Positions 5,616 through 12,110 of a stretch of 12,206 nt of DNA are shown here, one piece after another. Location of the stretch: positions 1-12,206 of the forward strand of contig JAEWCY010000269.1 of NCBI GenBank assembly GCA_023390395.1. The letters run 5' to 3'. Numbering within the stretch: the first letter of the stretch is position 1; each line of letters starts with the position of its first letter. The notes below the pieces were generated by a model. It made no database searches. It worked only from the letters and a program-made list of their open reading frames with translations, and was not told the origin of the DNA. The position numbers were made by a program, and so were the translations under genes. This DNA comes from Pseudomonadota bacterium. GTDB taxonomy: Bacteria; Desulfobacterota; Desulfovibrionia; Desulfovibrionales; Desulfovibrionaceae.

Positions 5616-6830
5616 ATGAAGGCCCTCGTCTACCGCAAAAGCGTGCCGCGCTACCTGGCCTGCGCCCTGGCCGCCCGGCTGGCTCCGCGCCGTTTCTTCC
5701 CGGATCTGGCTCCCTTGCGCCTGGAGGAGGTCCCCTTCGCCCCGCCCCGGGGCTGGCTGCCCCTGACCCCGCTTTTGTGCGGCGTCTGCGGCTCGGACCT
5801 GGGGCTTTTGCGCGGCGCGGAATCGCCCCTGCTCGAACCCTACGCCAGCCTGCCCTTCGTCCTCGGTCACGAGATGGTGGCGGTTCTCGGGGCCGACGCC
5901 CCGGAGTTCGGGCTGGCCGCCGGGGCCCGGGTGGTGGCGGAGCCGGGGCTGCCCTGCGCGGTGCGGGGCCTGCCGCCGTGCCGGCCCTGCCGGGAGGGCC
6001 GCTACAACCGCTGCGAACGCTTCCTGGACGGCGCGCTGCCGCCGGGCTCGTTTCTCGGCTTCACCAGCCGGGCCGGCGGGGCCATGGCCGAGCGCACGGC
6101 CGCCCATCCCTCGCGCCTCCTGGCCGTGCCGGCGGGGCTGGCCGACGAGGAGGCGGTGCTGACCGACTCCCTGGCCTCGGCGCTCCAGCCCGTGCTCGAG
6201 CATTTTCCCGCCCCGGACGCCCTGGTCCTGGTCACGGGCGCTGGCATCCTCGGCCAGCACGTGGTGCGCTGCCTGCGGGCGCTGGGGAGCCCGGCCCGCA
6301 TCCTGGTCGCCGCCCGGCACAAGGCGCAAGCCGCCCTGGCCCGGGCCGGCGGGGCCGACGCCATCGTCGCGGCCAGGTCCCGCCGCGAGCTGGCCGAGGC
6401 CCTTGGCGCGCGCTTCGTGCCCACGACCCTCGGCGGCGGCAACATCGAGGGCGGCGCGGACGTGGTCTTCGACTGCGTCGGCTCCTCGCGCACCTTCGAG
6501 GACGGCCTGCTGTCCCTGACCGCCGGGGGCAAGTACGTCATGGTCGGGGCCGGGGCCAGGCTCAAAAGCGTCGACATCTCGAGCCTGTGGTTCCGGGAGC
6601 TGACCATCGCCGGCTCCTCGGGCTGCGCCATGGCCCCGGACCCGAGGCGTCCCGGGACCATGGTGCGCACCTACGCCCTGGCCCTGGAGCTGCTCGCCTC
6701 GGGGCGCTACCCCGCCGAGGGCCTGCTCACCCACCTGTTCCCCTTGCAGAAGTGGCGCGAGGCCTTTGCCTGCGCTTTCGACAAGCGGGCCACGGGCAGC
6801 GTCAAGGTGGCCTTCGACCTGCGCGCGTAA
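5616..6830 (+). CDS. Zinc-dependent medium-chain dehydrogenase
   Basis: This 404-residue protein belongs to the alcohol/threonine/sorbitol dehydrogenase superfamily, which oxidises or reduces alcohols with NAD(P). The catalytic-zinc region is visible: CGVCGSD (Cys55, Cys58) and GHE (85-86). The structural-zinc lobe has Cys114, 122, 125 and 133, with an enlarged first spacing. The Rossmann nucleotide fold starts at LVTGAGILG (206-213), with a later VVFDCVGSS strand. It is longer than the usual 340-360 residues, partly from an N-terminal insertion (about 12-32). The substrate cannot be named. The ATG at 5616 follows AAGGAG by 5 nt. It is transcribed away from the CBS-ACT gene; the BASS transporter gene follows 51 bp downstream and may share its transcript. 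Confidence 0.88.
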   Translation: MKALVYRKSVPRYLACALAARLAPRRFFPDLAPLRLEEVPFAPPRGWLPLTPLLCGVCGSDLGLLRGAESPLLEPYASLPFVLGHEMVAVLGADAPEFGLAAGARVVAEPGLPCAVRGLPPCRPCREGRYNRCERFLDGALPPGSFLGFTSRAGGAMAERTAAHPSRLLAVPAGLADEEAVLTDSLASALQPVLEHFPAPDALVLVTGAGILGQHVVRCLRALGSPARILVAARHKAQAALARAGGADAIVAARSRRELAEALGARFVPTTLGGGNIEGGADVVFDCVGSSRTFEDGLLSLTAGGKYVMVGAGARLKSVDISSLWFRELTIAGSSGCAMAPDPRRPGTMVRTYALALELLASGRYPAEGLLTHLFPLQKWREAFACAFDKRATGSVKVAFDLRA

Positions 6831-6881
6831 CCGCTTCCCGCGCCGCCTTGACCCCGTGCGGCCGGGGCGTTACCTGCGGCC

Positions 6882-7805
6882 ATGTTCGTACGCGTCGCCC
6901 TGGCCCTGGAGAGAAGCTACCTGGCCCTGGTGGCCGGGTGCTGCGCCCTGGCCCTGGCCTGGCCCGGGCTTTTCACCTGGATCGCGCCCTGGATCGCCCC
7001 GGCCCTGGGGGTGATCATGTTCGGCATGGGCCTGTCGCTGACCTTCGCCGACTTTTCCGCCCTGGCCCCCAAGTGGCGGCTGGTGGCCGCGGGAACGCTG
7101 CTCCAGTTCACGGTCATGCCCGGGCTGGCCTTTTTGCTCTCCCGCGTCCTGGCCCTGCCGCCCGAGGCGGCGCTCGGCGTGATCCTGGTCGGGGCCTGCC
7201 CCGGCGGCACGGCCTCCAACGTCATCACCTACCTGGCCGGCGGCAACCTGGCCCTGTCCGTCACCCTGACCCTGACCACCACCATCGCCGCGCCCGTGCT
7301 CACCCCGGCCCTGACCGCCCTGCTCGGCGGCTCCATCGTGCCCGTGGACGGCCTCGCCATGATCGGCTCGGTCTTCTGGATCGTGGTCTTCCCGGTGGTG
7401 GACGGGCTCGTCCTGCGCCGCCTGCTGCGCCGCCGCCTGGAGCCGGTGCTCGCGGTCTTCCCGGCCGTGTCCATGCTGGTCATCGCCCTGGTCATCGCCT
7501 GCGTGGTGGGGCTCAACCGCGACACCGTGCTGGCCTTTCCGGGACTCGTCATCGCAGCCGTGGTCCTGCACAACCTGGGCGGCTTCGCCCTGGGCTACCT
7601 GGGGGCCAGCCTTTTTTCCGCCGACCGGGCCGACCGCGTGGCCATCGCCGTGGAAGTGGGCATGCAGAATTCCGGCCTGGCCGTGGCCCTGGCCAAGCTC
7701 CACTTCACCGCCGCCGCCGCCCTGCCCGGGGCGCTTTTCAGCCTCGTGCAGAACCTGACCGGCGTGCTCTGGGCCCGCTATCTCGCCCGCCGGCGCGCCC
7801 GGTAG
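6882..7805 (+). CDS. BASS-family sodium-coupled symporter
   Basis: This 307-residue inner-membrane protein has about nine or ten hydrophobic segments and the bile acid:sodium symporter signatures: MFGMGLSL (46-53), GACPGGTASNVITY (104-117) and EVGMQNSGLA (258-267). Residues expected to bind the two sodium ions in the bacterial ASBT homologues are present: Gln75, Ser112, Asn113, Glu258 and Gln262. Bacterial members carry organic acids and related anions (for example pantoate or pyruvate-like substrates), so bile acid transport should not be assumed. The start at 6882 has no clear ribosome site; the N-terminus nevertheless aligns well with family length, and translation may depend on the upstream dehydrogenase gene, 51 bp away. 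The gene ends just before the first copy of the 13-bp repeat that precedes fbaB. Confidence 0.88.
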   Translation: MFVRVALALERSYLALVAGCCALALAWPGLFTWIAPWIAPALGVIMFGMGLSLTFADFSALAPKWRLVAAGTLLQFTVMPGLAFLLSRVLALPPEAALGVILVGACPGGTASNVITYLAGGNLALSVTLTLTTTIAAPVLTPALTALLGGSIVPVDGLAMIGSVFWIVVFPVVDGLVLRRLLRRRLEPVLAVFPAVSMLVIALVIACVVGLNRDTVLAFPGLVIAAVVLHNLGGFALGYLGASLFSADRADRVAIAVEVGMQNSGLAVALAKLHFTAAAALPGALFSLVQNLTGVLWARYLARRRAR

Positions 7806-7806
7806 G

Positions 7807-7922
7807 AGCGCTTTGGCGCAAACGTGTCCGCTTCGTCGCCCGTCCGACGCCCTTTTTCCGCCCGCCCGGGGCAGGCTGCCCGGACCGGCGGATTTCGGTT
7901 GTCGCCGGAAGCGCTTTGGCGC
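7807..7922 (+). repeat. 13-bp direct repeat AGCGCTTTGGCGC, two copies upstream of fbaB
   Basis: Identical copies lie at 7807-7819 and 7910-7922, 103 bp apart start to start. Each contains AGCGCT and a GCGC-TTTG-GCGC inverted repeat; the second copy has a full AAGCGCTT palindrome, similar to the core of LacI-family operators. The second copy fills the spacer of a candidate promoter. A looping pair of operators is a reasonable reading but is inference. Confidence 0.5.
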
Positions 7923-7928
7923 TATCCT
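7899..7928 (+). promoter_or_regulatory. Candidate promoter of fbaB
   Basis: TTGTCG (7899-7904) and TATCCT (7923-7928) are 18 bp apart, each matching consensus at 4 of 6 positions, ending 34 bp before the fbaB start. The repeated 13-bp motif occupies the spacer. Confidence 0.35.
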
Positions 7929-7962
7929 CGTCCTACTGTCGCAGCCAAAGGAGGCCGCCATC

Positions 7963-9015
7963 ATGATCGACAAGATAACCGAGCAGCTCGGCGACGAAGC
8001 CGAATCCCTGCTGTCCCACGTGTGCCGGACCATCCCCAAGGACCTGCTGCATCTGCCCGGTCCGGGCTACATCGACGACATCTTCGTCCAGACCGACCGC
8101 CCCGCCCCCGTGGTGCGGGCCCTGGCCACCATGCTCGGCCACGGCCGCCTGGGCGGCACGGGATTCATGTCCATCCTGCCCGTGGATCAGGGCATCGAGC
8201 ACTCGGCCGCGGCCTCGTTCGCGCCCAACCCCGTCTACTTCGATCCGGAAAACATCGTGAAGCTGGCCGTGGAGGCCGGCTGCAACGCCGTGTGCTCGAC
8301 CCTTGGCGTGCTCGGTTCCGTGGCCCGCAAGTACGCCCACAAGATTCCGTTCATGCTCAAGATCAACCACAACGAGCTGCTCTCCCTGCCGGCCATCCAC
8401 GACGAGACCATGTTCGCCTCGGTGGAGCAGGCCTTCGACATGGGCGCGGTGGCCGTGGGCGCGACCGTGTATTTCGGCTCCCCGGAATGCCGCCGCCAGA
8501 TCCAGGAAGTCTCCGAGGCCTTCGCCCGGGCCCACGAGCTCGGCATGGCCTGCGTGCTGTGGGCCTACCTGCGAAACCCGGCCTACGTGAAGGGCGGCGT
8601 GGACTACCACACGTCCGCCGACCTCACCGGCCAGGCCAACCACCTGGCCGCCACCATCGGGGCCGACGTGGTCAAGCAGAAACAGGCGACGAACAACGGC
8701 GGCTACACGGCCATCGGCTTCGGCAAGACCGACAAGCGCGTCTACAGCGAGCTGACCACCGACAACCCCATCGACCTCACCCGCTACCAGGTGGCCAACT
8801 GCTACATGGGCCGCATCGGGCTGATCAATTCCGGCGGCGCCTCGGGCGCGGCGGACTTCGCCGAGGCGGTCAAGACGGCCGTCGTCAACAAGCGGGCCGG
8901 CGGCATGGGCCTCATCTCCGGCCGCAAGGCCTTCCAGCGTCCCATGGCCGAGGGCGTCAAGCTCTTAAACGCCATCCAGGACGTCTACCTGTGCCAGGAC
9001 GTGACCGTGGCCTAG
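7963..9015 (+). CDS. fbaB: Class I fructose-bisphosphate aldolase (FbaB/DhnA type)
   Basis: This 350-residue enzyme interconverts fructose 1,6-bisphosphate with dihydroxyacetone phosphate and glyceraldehyde 3-phosphate in glycolysis and gluconeogenesis, using a Schiff-base lysine and no metal. It matches remembered E. coli FbaB over its whole length: SILPVDQG-EHSA (70-82), NPVYFDPENIV, KINHNE (133-138), GAVAVGAT-YFGS (161-173), VLWAYLRN, DYHTSADLTGQANHLAATIGAD, the VKQK lysine motif (237-240), NGGY, NCYMGRIGLINSGG (279-292) and KRAGGMGLI-GRKAF. The start is the ATG at 7963, preceded 8 nt upstream by AAAGGAGG; the frame extends upstream without a competing site. It appears to have its own promoter and is followed by a GC-rich terminator, so it is probably monocistronic. 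Confidence 0.96.
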   Translation: MIDKITEQLGDEAESLLSHVCRTIPKDLLHLPGPGYIDDIFVQTDRPAPVVRALATMLGHGRLGGTGFMSILPVDQGIEHSAAASFAPNPVYFDPENIVKLAVEAGCNAVCSTLGVLGSVARKYAHKIPFMLKINHNELLSLPAIHDETMFASVEQAFDMGAVAVGATVYFGSPECRRQIQEVSEAFARAHELGMACVLWAYLRNPAYVKGGVDYHTSADLTGQANHLAATIGADVVKQKQATNNGGYTAIGFGKTDKRVYSELTTDNPIDLTRYQVANCYMGRIGLINSGGASGAADFAEAVKTAVVNKRAGGMGLISGRKAFQRPMAEGVKLLNAIQDVYLCQDVTVA

Positions 9016-9032
9016 ACGTCCCGCCGCATTTT

Positions 9033-9057
9033 CGGGGCGGGCGGCCCGCCCGCCCCG
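9033..9057 (+). terminator. Intrinsic-type terminator after fbaB
   Basis: A perfect 10-bp all-GC stem, CGGGGCGGGC (9033-9042) with GCCCGCCCCG (9048-9057) and a 5-nt loop, starts 17 bp after the fbaB stop. It is followed by TTGTGCGATTGT, a modestly T-rich tail. Confidence 0.65.
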
Positions 9058-9107
9058 TTGTGCGATTGTAACCCCCCGGCCAGCCACGGCGACCAAACGC
9101 GCACAAC

Positions 9108-9125
9108 GGACGGCACAGGCCGTCC
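9108..9125 (+). promoter_or_regulatory. Leader hairpin before the ECF cassette
   Basis: Perfect inverted repeat GGACGGC (9108-9114) and GCCGTCC (9119-9125) around ACAG, ending 9 nt before the ribosome site (GGGAGG, 9135-9140) of the first cassette gene. It could act as an operator in DNA or a hairpin in the mRNA. No convincing -35/-10 pair was found in 9066-9107; a TGTAAC at 9067-9072 recalls ECF -35 elements, but only weakly. Confidence 0.4.
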
Positions 9126-9148
9126 AACCCCTGCGGGAGGTCGTTTCC

Positions 9149-9646
9149 ATGAAGAAATTGTGCTACGGCTTGCTCACCCTGGCCATCCTGGTCGGCTCCG
9201 CCTATGCGGTGGCCGCCGGGCCCGGCCCCGGCGGCCCCGGCGGACCGGGACCGGAAGGGTTGCTCAACAGGCTGCTCTCGCTCAAACTGAGCGAGGCGCA
9301 AAAGCACGACGTGGCCGTGGTCCTCAAGGAGAACCGGTCGGCCTTCGAGGCCGCCGGCAAGGCCATGTTCGAGGCCTTCGGGGTCATGCACGAGGTGATG
9401 CGGGCCGAGCCCGGCAACGAGGAAAAGGTGCGCCAGGCCGGCCGCCGGATCGGCGCCGCCGGCGAGGAGATGGCCGTGCTGCGGGGCAAGGTCGAGGCCA
9501 AGGTGCTGGCCGTGCTCACCCCGGAGCAGCGCAAACAGTGGGAGGAGGACGACGTGCCGCCTCCGCCGAAGAACAAGGAGCGATTCCATGCCGGCGGCGA
9601 GCTGGTCAATGAGTGGGTTGACGCTCACGCCGGCTCGGGCAAGTAA
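9149..9646 (+). CDS. Periplasmic LTxxQ-family protein (Spy/CpxP/ZraP-like)
   Basis: This is a 165-residue exported protein. Residues 1-20 are a classic signal peptide (MKK, hydrophobic core, SAYA), with likely cleavage after Ala20. A Gly/Pro-rich linker (24-36) leads into a helical region with two LTxxQ-type motifs, LSEAQ (47-51) and LTPEQ (123-127), the signature of Spy, CpxP, ZraP and CnrX-like proteins. A short VPPPPK stretch follows. Family members are envelope chaperones, metal binders or stress sensors. His81 flanked by Met80 and Met84 could bind metal, which is inference. The ATG at 9149 follows GGGAGG by 8 nt. The ECF sigma gene starts 13 bp after its stop, so they share an operon; it may be a second sensor or a chaperone target of the pathway. 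Confidence 0.85.
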   Translation: MKKLCYGLLTLAILVGSAYAVAAGPGPGGPGGPGPEGLLNRLLSLKLSEAQKHDVAVVLKENRSAFEAAGKAMFEAFGVMHEVMRAEPGNEEKVRQAGRRIGAAGEEMAVLRGKVEAKVLAVLTPEQRKQWEEDDVPPPPKNKERFHAGGELVNEWVDAHAGSGK

Positions 9647-9659
9647 TCGCCGGAGCGTT

Positions 9660-10250
9660 ATGGCCGAAACGTTGGTGGACATGGAGGACGCCCGGGTCCT
9701 TATGGAAATCCGGGCGGGCGACGTGGACGCCTACGCCAGGCTCATGACGAAGTACCAGGGGCGCGTGGCCGGGATCGTTTCCGGCCACGCCCCCCGGGAA
9801 CGGGTGGCGGAACTGACCCACGAGGTGTTCGTGAGGGCTTTCCGGTCCCTGTCCGGCTACCGGGGGGACAGCCCCTTCGGCCATTGGCTGGCCAAGGTGG
9901 CGGTCCGGGCCTGCCATGACTTCTGGCGGGCCGAGTACCGAAGGCGGGAACGGCCGGAAAGCGAATTGTCCGAGGAATGCAGGGCCTTCGCCGCCGAGGC
10001 GGCGGCCCTGGAAACGAGCGAGGCGGCCGAGGAGACGGCGTCGCGGCGGGAGGCCAGGGAACTGCTGGCCTGGGCCATGGACAGGCTCTCGCCCACGGAC
10101 CGCATGGTGGTCACGCTCACGCATCTCGAGGAGAGGCCCGTGGCCGAGGCGGCGGAAATGCTCGGCATAAGCGTTCCCAACGTCAAGGTCAGGGCGTTTC
10201 GCGCCCGCAAGAAGCTGCGCGAACTGCTCGGGAACGTCATCGGCACGTAA
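9660..10250 (+). CDS. ECF-type RNA polymerase sigma factor
   Basis: This 196-residue protein has the two conserved ECF regions only. Sigma-2 spans about 20-95: GDVDAYARLMTKYQGRV, then ELTHEVFVRAFRSLSGYRG with the core-binding and -10 recognition helices, and WLAKVAVRACHDFWR. Sigma-4 spans about 132-190, with LSPTDRMVVTL, the helix-turn-helix EAAEMLGISVPNVKVRAFRA and a KKLRELL tail. An acidic Ala/Glu-rich linker (105-130) separates them. The start is the ATG at 9660, with CGGAG just upstream and 13 bp after the preceding stop; the frame is open further upstream, but that overlaps the previous gene. The next gene begins 10 bp after the stop and encodes a single-TM protein, the usual place for the cognate anti-sigma factor. 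Such sigma factors usually activate their own operon. Confidence 0.93.
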   Translation: MAETLVDMEDARVLMEIRAGDVDAYARLMTKYQGRVAGIVSGHAPRERVAELTHEVFVRAFRSLSGYRGDSPFGHWLAKVAVRACHDFWRAEYRRRERPESELSEECRAFAAEAAALETSEAAEETASRREARELLAWAMDRLSPTDRMVVTLTHLEERPVAEAAEMLGISVPNVKVRAFRARKKLRELLGNVIGT

Positions 10251-10260
10251 GGAGGACTCC

Positions 10261-10569
10261 ATGGACGGAAACGAATCGCGACGCATGGATCGCCTGGAGG
10301 CCGCGCTGCGCGCGGCCCACGCCCGGCGCGAGGCCCCGCCGGTCGATCCCGCCATGGCCGACTCGGTGCTGGCGGCCATCAAGGCCGCGCCGGTCGAGGA
10401 GGAGGCCGCTTCGGGCGTGCTGTGGCGCATGGCCGCCGGAGCCGGCTTCGTGGCCGCGGCCACGGTGCTCCTGGCCATGTTCTTCGGCACGGGGCTCGAA
10501 GAGGAGATCGGCCGCATGCTTTTCTACGATCCCAACGGCCAGGTCCTGGTCTCCATGCTGGGCGTGTAG
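10261..10569 (+). CDS. Single-TM putative anti-sigma factor (CnrY-like architecture)
   Basis: The product has 102 residues. A charged cytoplasmic N-terminus (1-52) has an amphipathic helix MDRLEAALRAAHARRE (9-24) and a second helix near ADSVLAAIKAAP. One membrane segment (about 54-77) follows, then a 25-residue external tail ending VLVSMLGV. The HxxxCxxC motif of zinc anti-sigma factors is absent. CnrY of the cobalt/nickel system has the same plan: about 95 residues, short sigma-binding N-terminus, one TM. Position directly after the sigma gene, with AAGGAGG overlapping its stop codon, supports an anti-sigma role; sequence similarity to a known family was not evident. The LTxxQ membrane protein follows 4 bp later. 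Confidence 0.75.
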   Translation: MDGNESRRMDRLEAALRAAHARREAPPVDPAMADSVLAAIKAAPVEEEAASGVLWRMAAGAGFVAAATVLLAMFFGTGLEEEIGRMLFYDPNGQVLVSMLGV

Positions 10570-10573
10570 GGCC

Positions 10574-11200
10574 ATGGGCAGCACGGCGACCAAGGTCCTG
10601 GCGGGACTCTTGCTTTTCGCCTCGGGCGCGGTGACGGGTTTTTTCGGCTCCCGCTTCCTGCACGAGCGGGGCAGGTTCGACCTGCTGCGCGGCGACCCCA
10701 GGCATTTTTCGGAAATGGTCGTGCGCCGCATGACCGAGGACCTGGACCTGAGCCCGGAACAGCAGGAGAAGCTGCGCCCCATCGTGCTCAACACGGGCGA
10801 CCTCCTGGCCAAGATCCGGCGCGAACAGGAGCCCAAGGTCCGCGAGGCCATCGAAAAGAGCACGGAAGAGACCAAGGCCATCCTGACCCCGGAGCAGCGC
10901 GAGAAATTCACGGCCCTCATGGACCGTCTGGAGAAACGGCGTCGGGCCATGGAGCGTTTCGGCCCGCCGCCGCCTCCGCCGGGCATGGGGCCGCCCCCGG
11001 GCGGACCGGGCATGGACGGTTTTCCGCCTCCGCCGGGCTTCCCGGGCGGTCCGCCGCCCCACGGCCCAGGCATGGGGCCGCCGCCGGACTGGGATTTTCC
11101 GCCGCCTCCTCCCGGATACGGCCCGGGCGGGCCGCGCCCCGAGGCCGCGCCCGCGTCGCCGCACCCGGCGGCCCCGACGGAAAAATCCGACGCCAAATAG
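10574..11200 (+). CDS. Membrane-anchored LTxxQ sensor-like protein with Pro-rich tail
   Basis: This 208-residue protein starts with one hydrophobic segment (7-25) that lacks a clear cleavage site and probably anchors it in the inner membrane, facing the periplasm. The helical domain (about 40-128) has LSPEQ (59-63) and LTPEQ (104-108), the paired signature of the Spy/CpxP/CnrX group, and is strongly charged. Residues 130-200 are a Pro/Gly/Met/Phe-rich low-complexity tail. His44 and Met48 form an HxxxM pair in the first helix. By analogy with CnrX it would be the signal receiver that holds the anti-sigma factor; that is inference. The ATG at 10574 lies 4 bp after the preceding stop with a weak TAGGG site, suggesting translational coupling. 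The frame is open upstream to 9977 but only as a shadow of the sigma and anti-sigma genes. Confidence 0.82.
   Translation: MGSTATKVLAGLLLFASGAVTGFFGSRFLHERGRFDLLRGDPRHFSEMVVRRMTEDLDLSPEQQEKLRPIVLNTGDLLAKIRREQEPKVREAIEKSTEETKAILTPEQREKFTALMDRLEKRRRAMERFGPPPPPPGMGPPPGGPGMDGFPPPPGFPGGPPPHGPGMGPPPDWDFPPPPPGYGPGGPRPEAAPASPHPAAPTEKSDAK
10962..11135 (+). repeat. Imperfect Pro/Gly-coding repeats in the LTxxQ protein tail
   Basis: The DNA for residues 130-187 is a run of imperfect CCG/CCC/GGC units; GGCATGGGGCCGCC occurs twice (near 10982 and 11069). The encoded units are PPPPPGMG/GF-like. Such DNA is prone to slippage, so unit number may vary between strains. Confidence 0.6.
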
Positions 11201-11233
11201 CCTTTCCCGATTCCCCTCGGCCGCGAAATCTGG

Positions 11234-11251
11234 CAATACTGACGACAATAC
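11234..11251 (+). repeat. CAATAC direct repeat upstream of the SOD gene
   Basis: CAATAC occurs at 11234-11239 and 11246-11251, 12 bp apart, in a locally AT-richer patch 80-100 bp before the SOD start. It may mark the promoter or operator of the gene; no -35/-10 pair is clear. Confidence 0.25.
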
Positions 11252-11256
11252 CGGCA

Positions 11257-11279
11257 GGTCGCCCCTTTACGGGGCGGCC
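11257..11279 (+). other. Hairpin between the ECF cassette and the SOD gene
   Basis: GGTCGCCCC (11257-11265) pairs with GGGGCGGCC (11271-11279) over 9 positions with one G-U wobble and a TTTAC loop. No T-run follows. It could end the ECF cassette transcript or be part of the SOD leader. Confidence 0.4.
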
Positions 11280-11330
11280 CGCCCAACCCAAGGGCACGCG
11301 TCCCGCCGGACCGTGCCGAGGAGGAGCGTC

Positions 11331-12038
11331 ATGCCGCAATCGCGCGCCACGTCTTTTTCCCGCCGCGAGGTCCTCAGATTGTCCGCCGTCGCCGGCCTCA
11401 TGGTCATGGCCGGCGGGCTCGTCCGCCCTGACGACGCTTTTGCCGAAGCATTCACGGCCCCGCCCCTGCCCTATGCCGAAAACGCCCTGGAGCCGGTGAT
11501 CTCGGCCCGTACCGTGAGCTTCCACTACGGCAAGCACACCCTGACCTACTTCGCCAACGCCAACAAGCTCGTGGCCGAAAGCCCCCTGGCCGGCAAATCC
11601 CTGGAAGAAGTCTTCCTGGCCGCCGGCAAGGACCCCAAGATGGTGGGCATCTTCAACAACGCCGCCCAGGCCTGGAACCACGTGTTCTACTGGAACGGGC
11701 TCGATCCCAAGGGCGGCGCGCCCTCGGGCAAGCTGGCCAAGGCCATCGACGCCTCCTTCGGCGGCCTGGACGGCTGCAAGAAGGCCCTGACCGAGGCGGC
11801 CGTGGGCGTCTTCGGCAGCGGCTGGGCCTGGCTCGTGGCCGAACCCGACGGCAAGCTCAAAGTCGTCAAGACCGGCAACGCCGGCAACCCGCTCCAGGAC
11901 GGCCTCAAGCCCCTGTGGGTCATCGACGTCTGGGAACACGCCTACTACCTGGACTACCAGAACCGGCGGCCCGACTACGTGGCCGGCGTGCTGGACAAGC
12001 TCGTCAACTGGGACTTCGCGGCCAAGAATTTAGGGTAA
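11331..12038 (+). CDS. sodB: Tat-exported iron superoxide dismutase
   Basis: This 235-residue precursor has a twin-arginine signal: SRREVL (10-15), hydrophobic 18-31, and AFA before a likely cleavage near residue 38. The mature part matches E. coli Fe-SOD along its length. Metal ligands His65, His117, Asp199 and His203 are present, as are active-site Tyr73 and Gln113 in NNAAQAWNH, the position that favours iron over manganese. It destroys superoxide in the periplasm. One residue of the KHH motif is changed (KHT, 68-70). The start is the ATG at 11331 with AGGAGGAG just upstream; a GTG at 11313 is in frame but overlaps that site. It follows the ECF cassette by 130 bp, which may or may not mean shared control. 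A hairpin repeat lies just downstream. Confidence 0.95.
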   Translation: MPQSRATSFSRREVLRLSAVAGLMVMAGGLVRPDDAFAEAFTAPPLPYAENALEPVISARTVSFHYGKHTLTYFANANKLVAESPLAGKSLEEVFLAAGKDPKMVGIFNNAAQAWNHVFYWNGLDPKGGAPSGKLAKAIDASFGGLDGCKKALTEAAVGVFGSGWAWLVAEPDGKLKVVKTGNAGNPLQDGLKPLWVIDVWEHAYYLDYQNRRPDYVAGVLDKLVNWDFAAKNLG

Positions 12039-12083
12039 AGGGGAAAGATAGGCCGGCAGGAAGGAAGGGAAGATGCCTCCGGC

Positions 12084-12110
12084 GGCCGGGGGGGATGATC
12101 CCCCCCGGTC
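12084..12110 (+). terminator. G7/C7 hairpin after the SOD gene, likely dispersed repeat
   Basis: GGCCGGGGGGG (12084-12094) pairs with CCCCCCCGGTC (12100-12110) over 11 positions with one G-U wobble and an ATGAT loop. It starts 46 bp after the stop and is preceded by ATGCCTCCGGC. From memory, this CCTCCGGCGGCCGGGG hairpin type recurs after genes in Desulfovibrio genomes. It probably limits read-through, although no T-run follows. Confidence 0.5.

Noticed and set aside
10261..10569. Zinc anti-sigma (ZAS) factor
   Set aside because: The protein has no HxxxCxxC motif and indeed no cysteines; only position and topology support an anti-sigma role.
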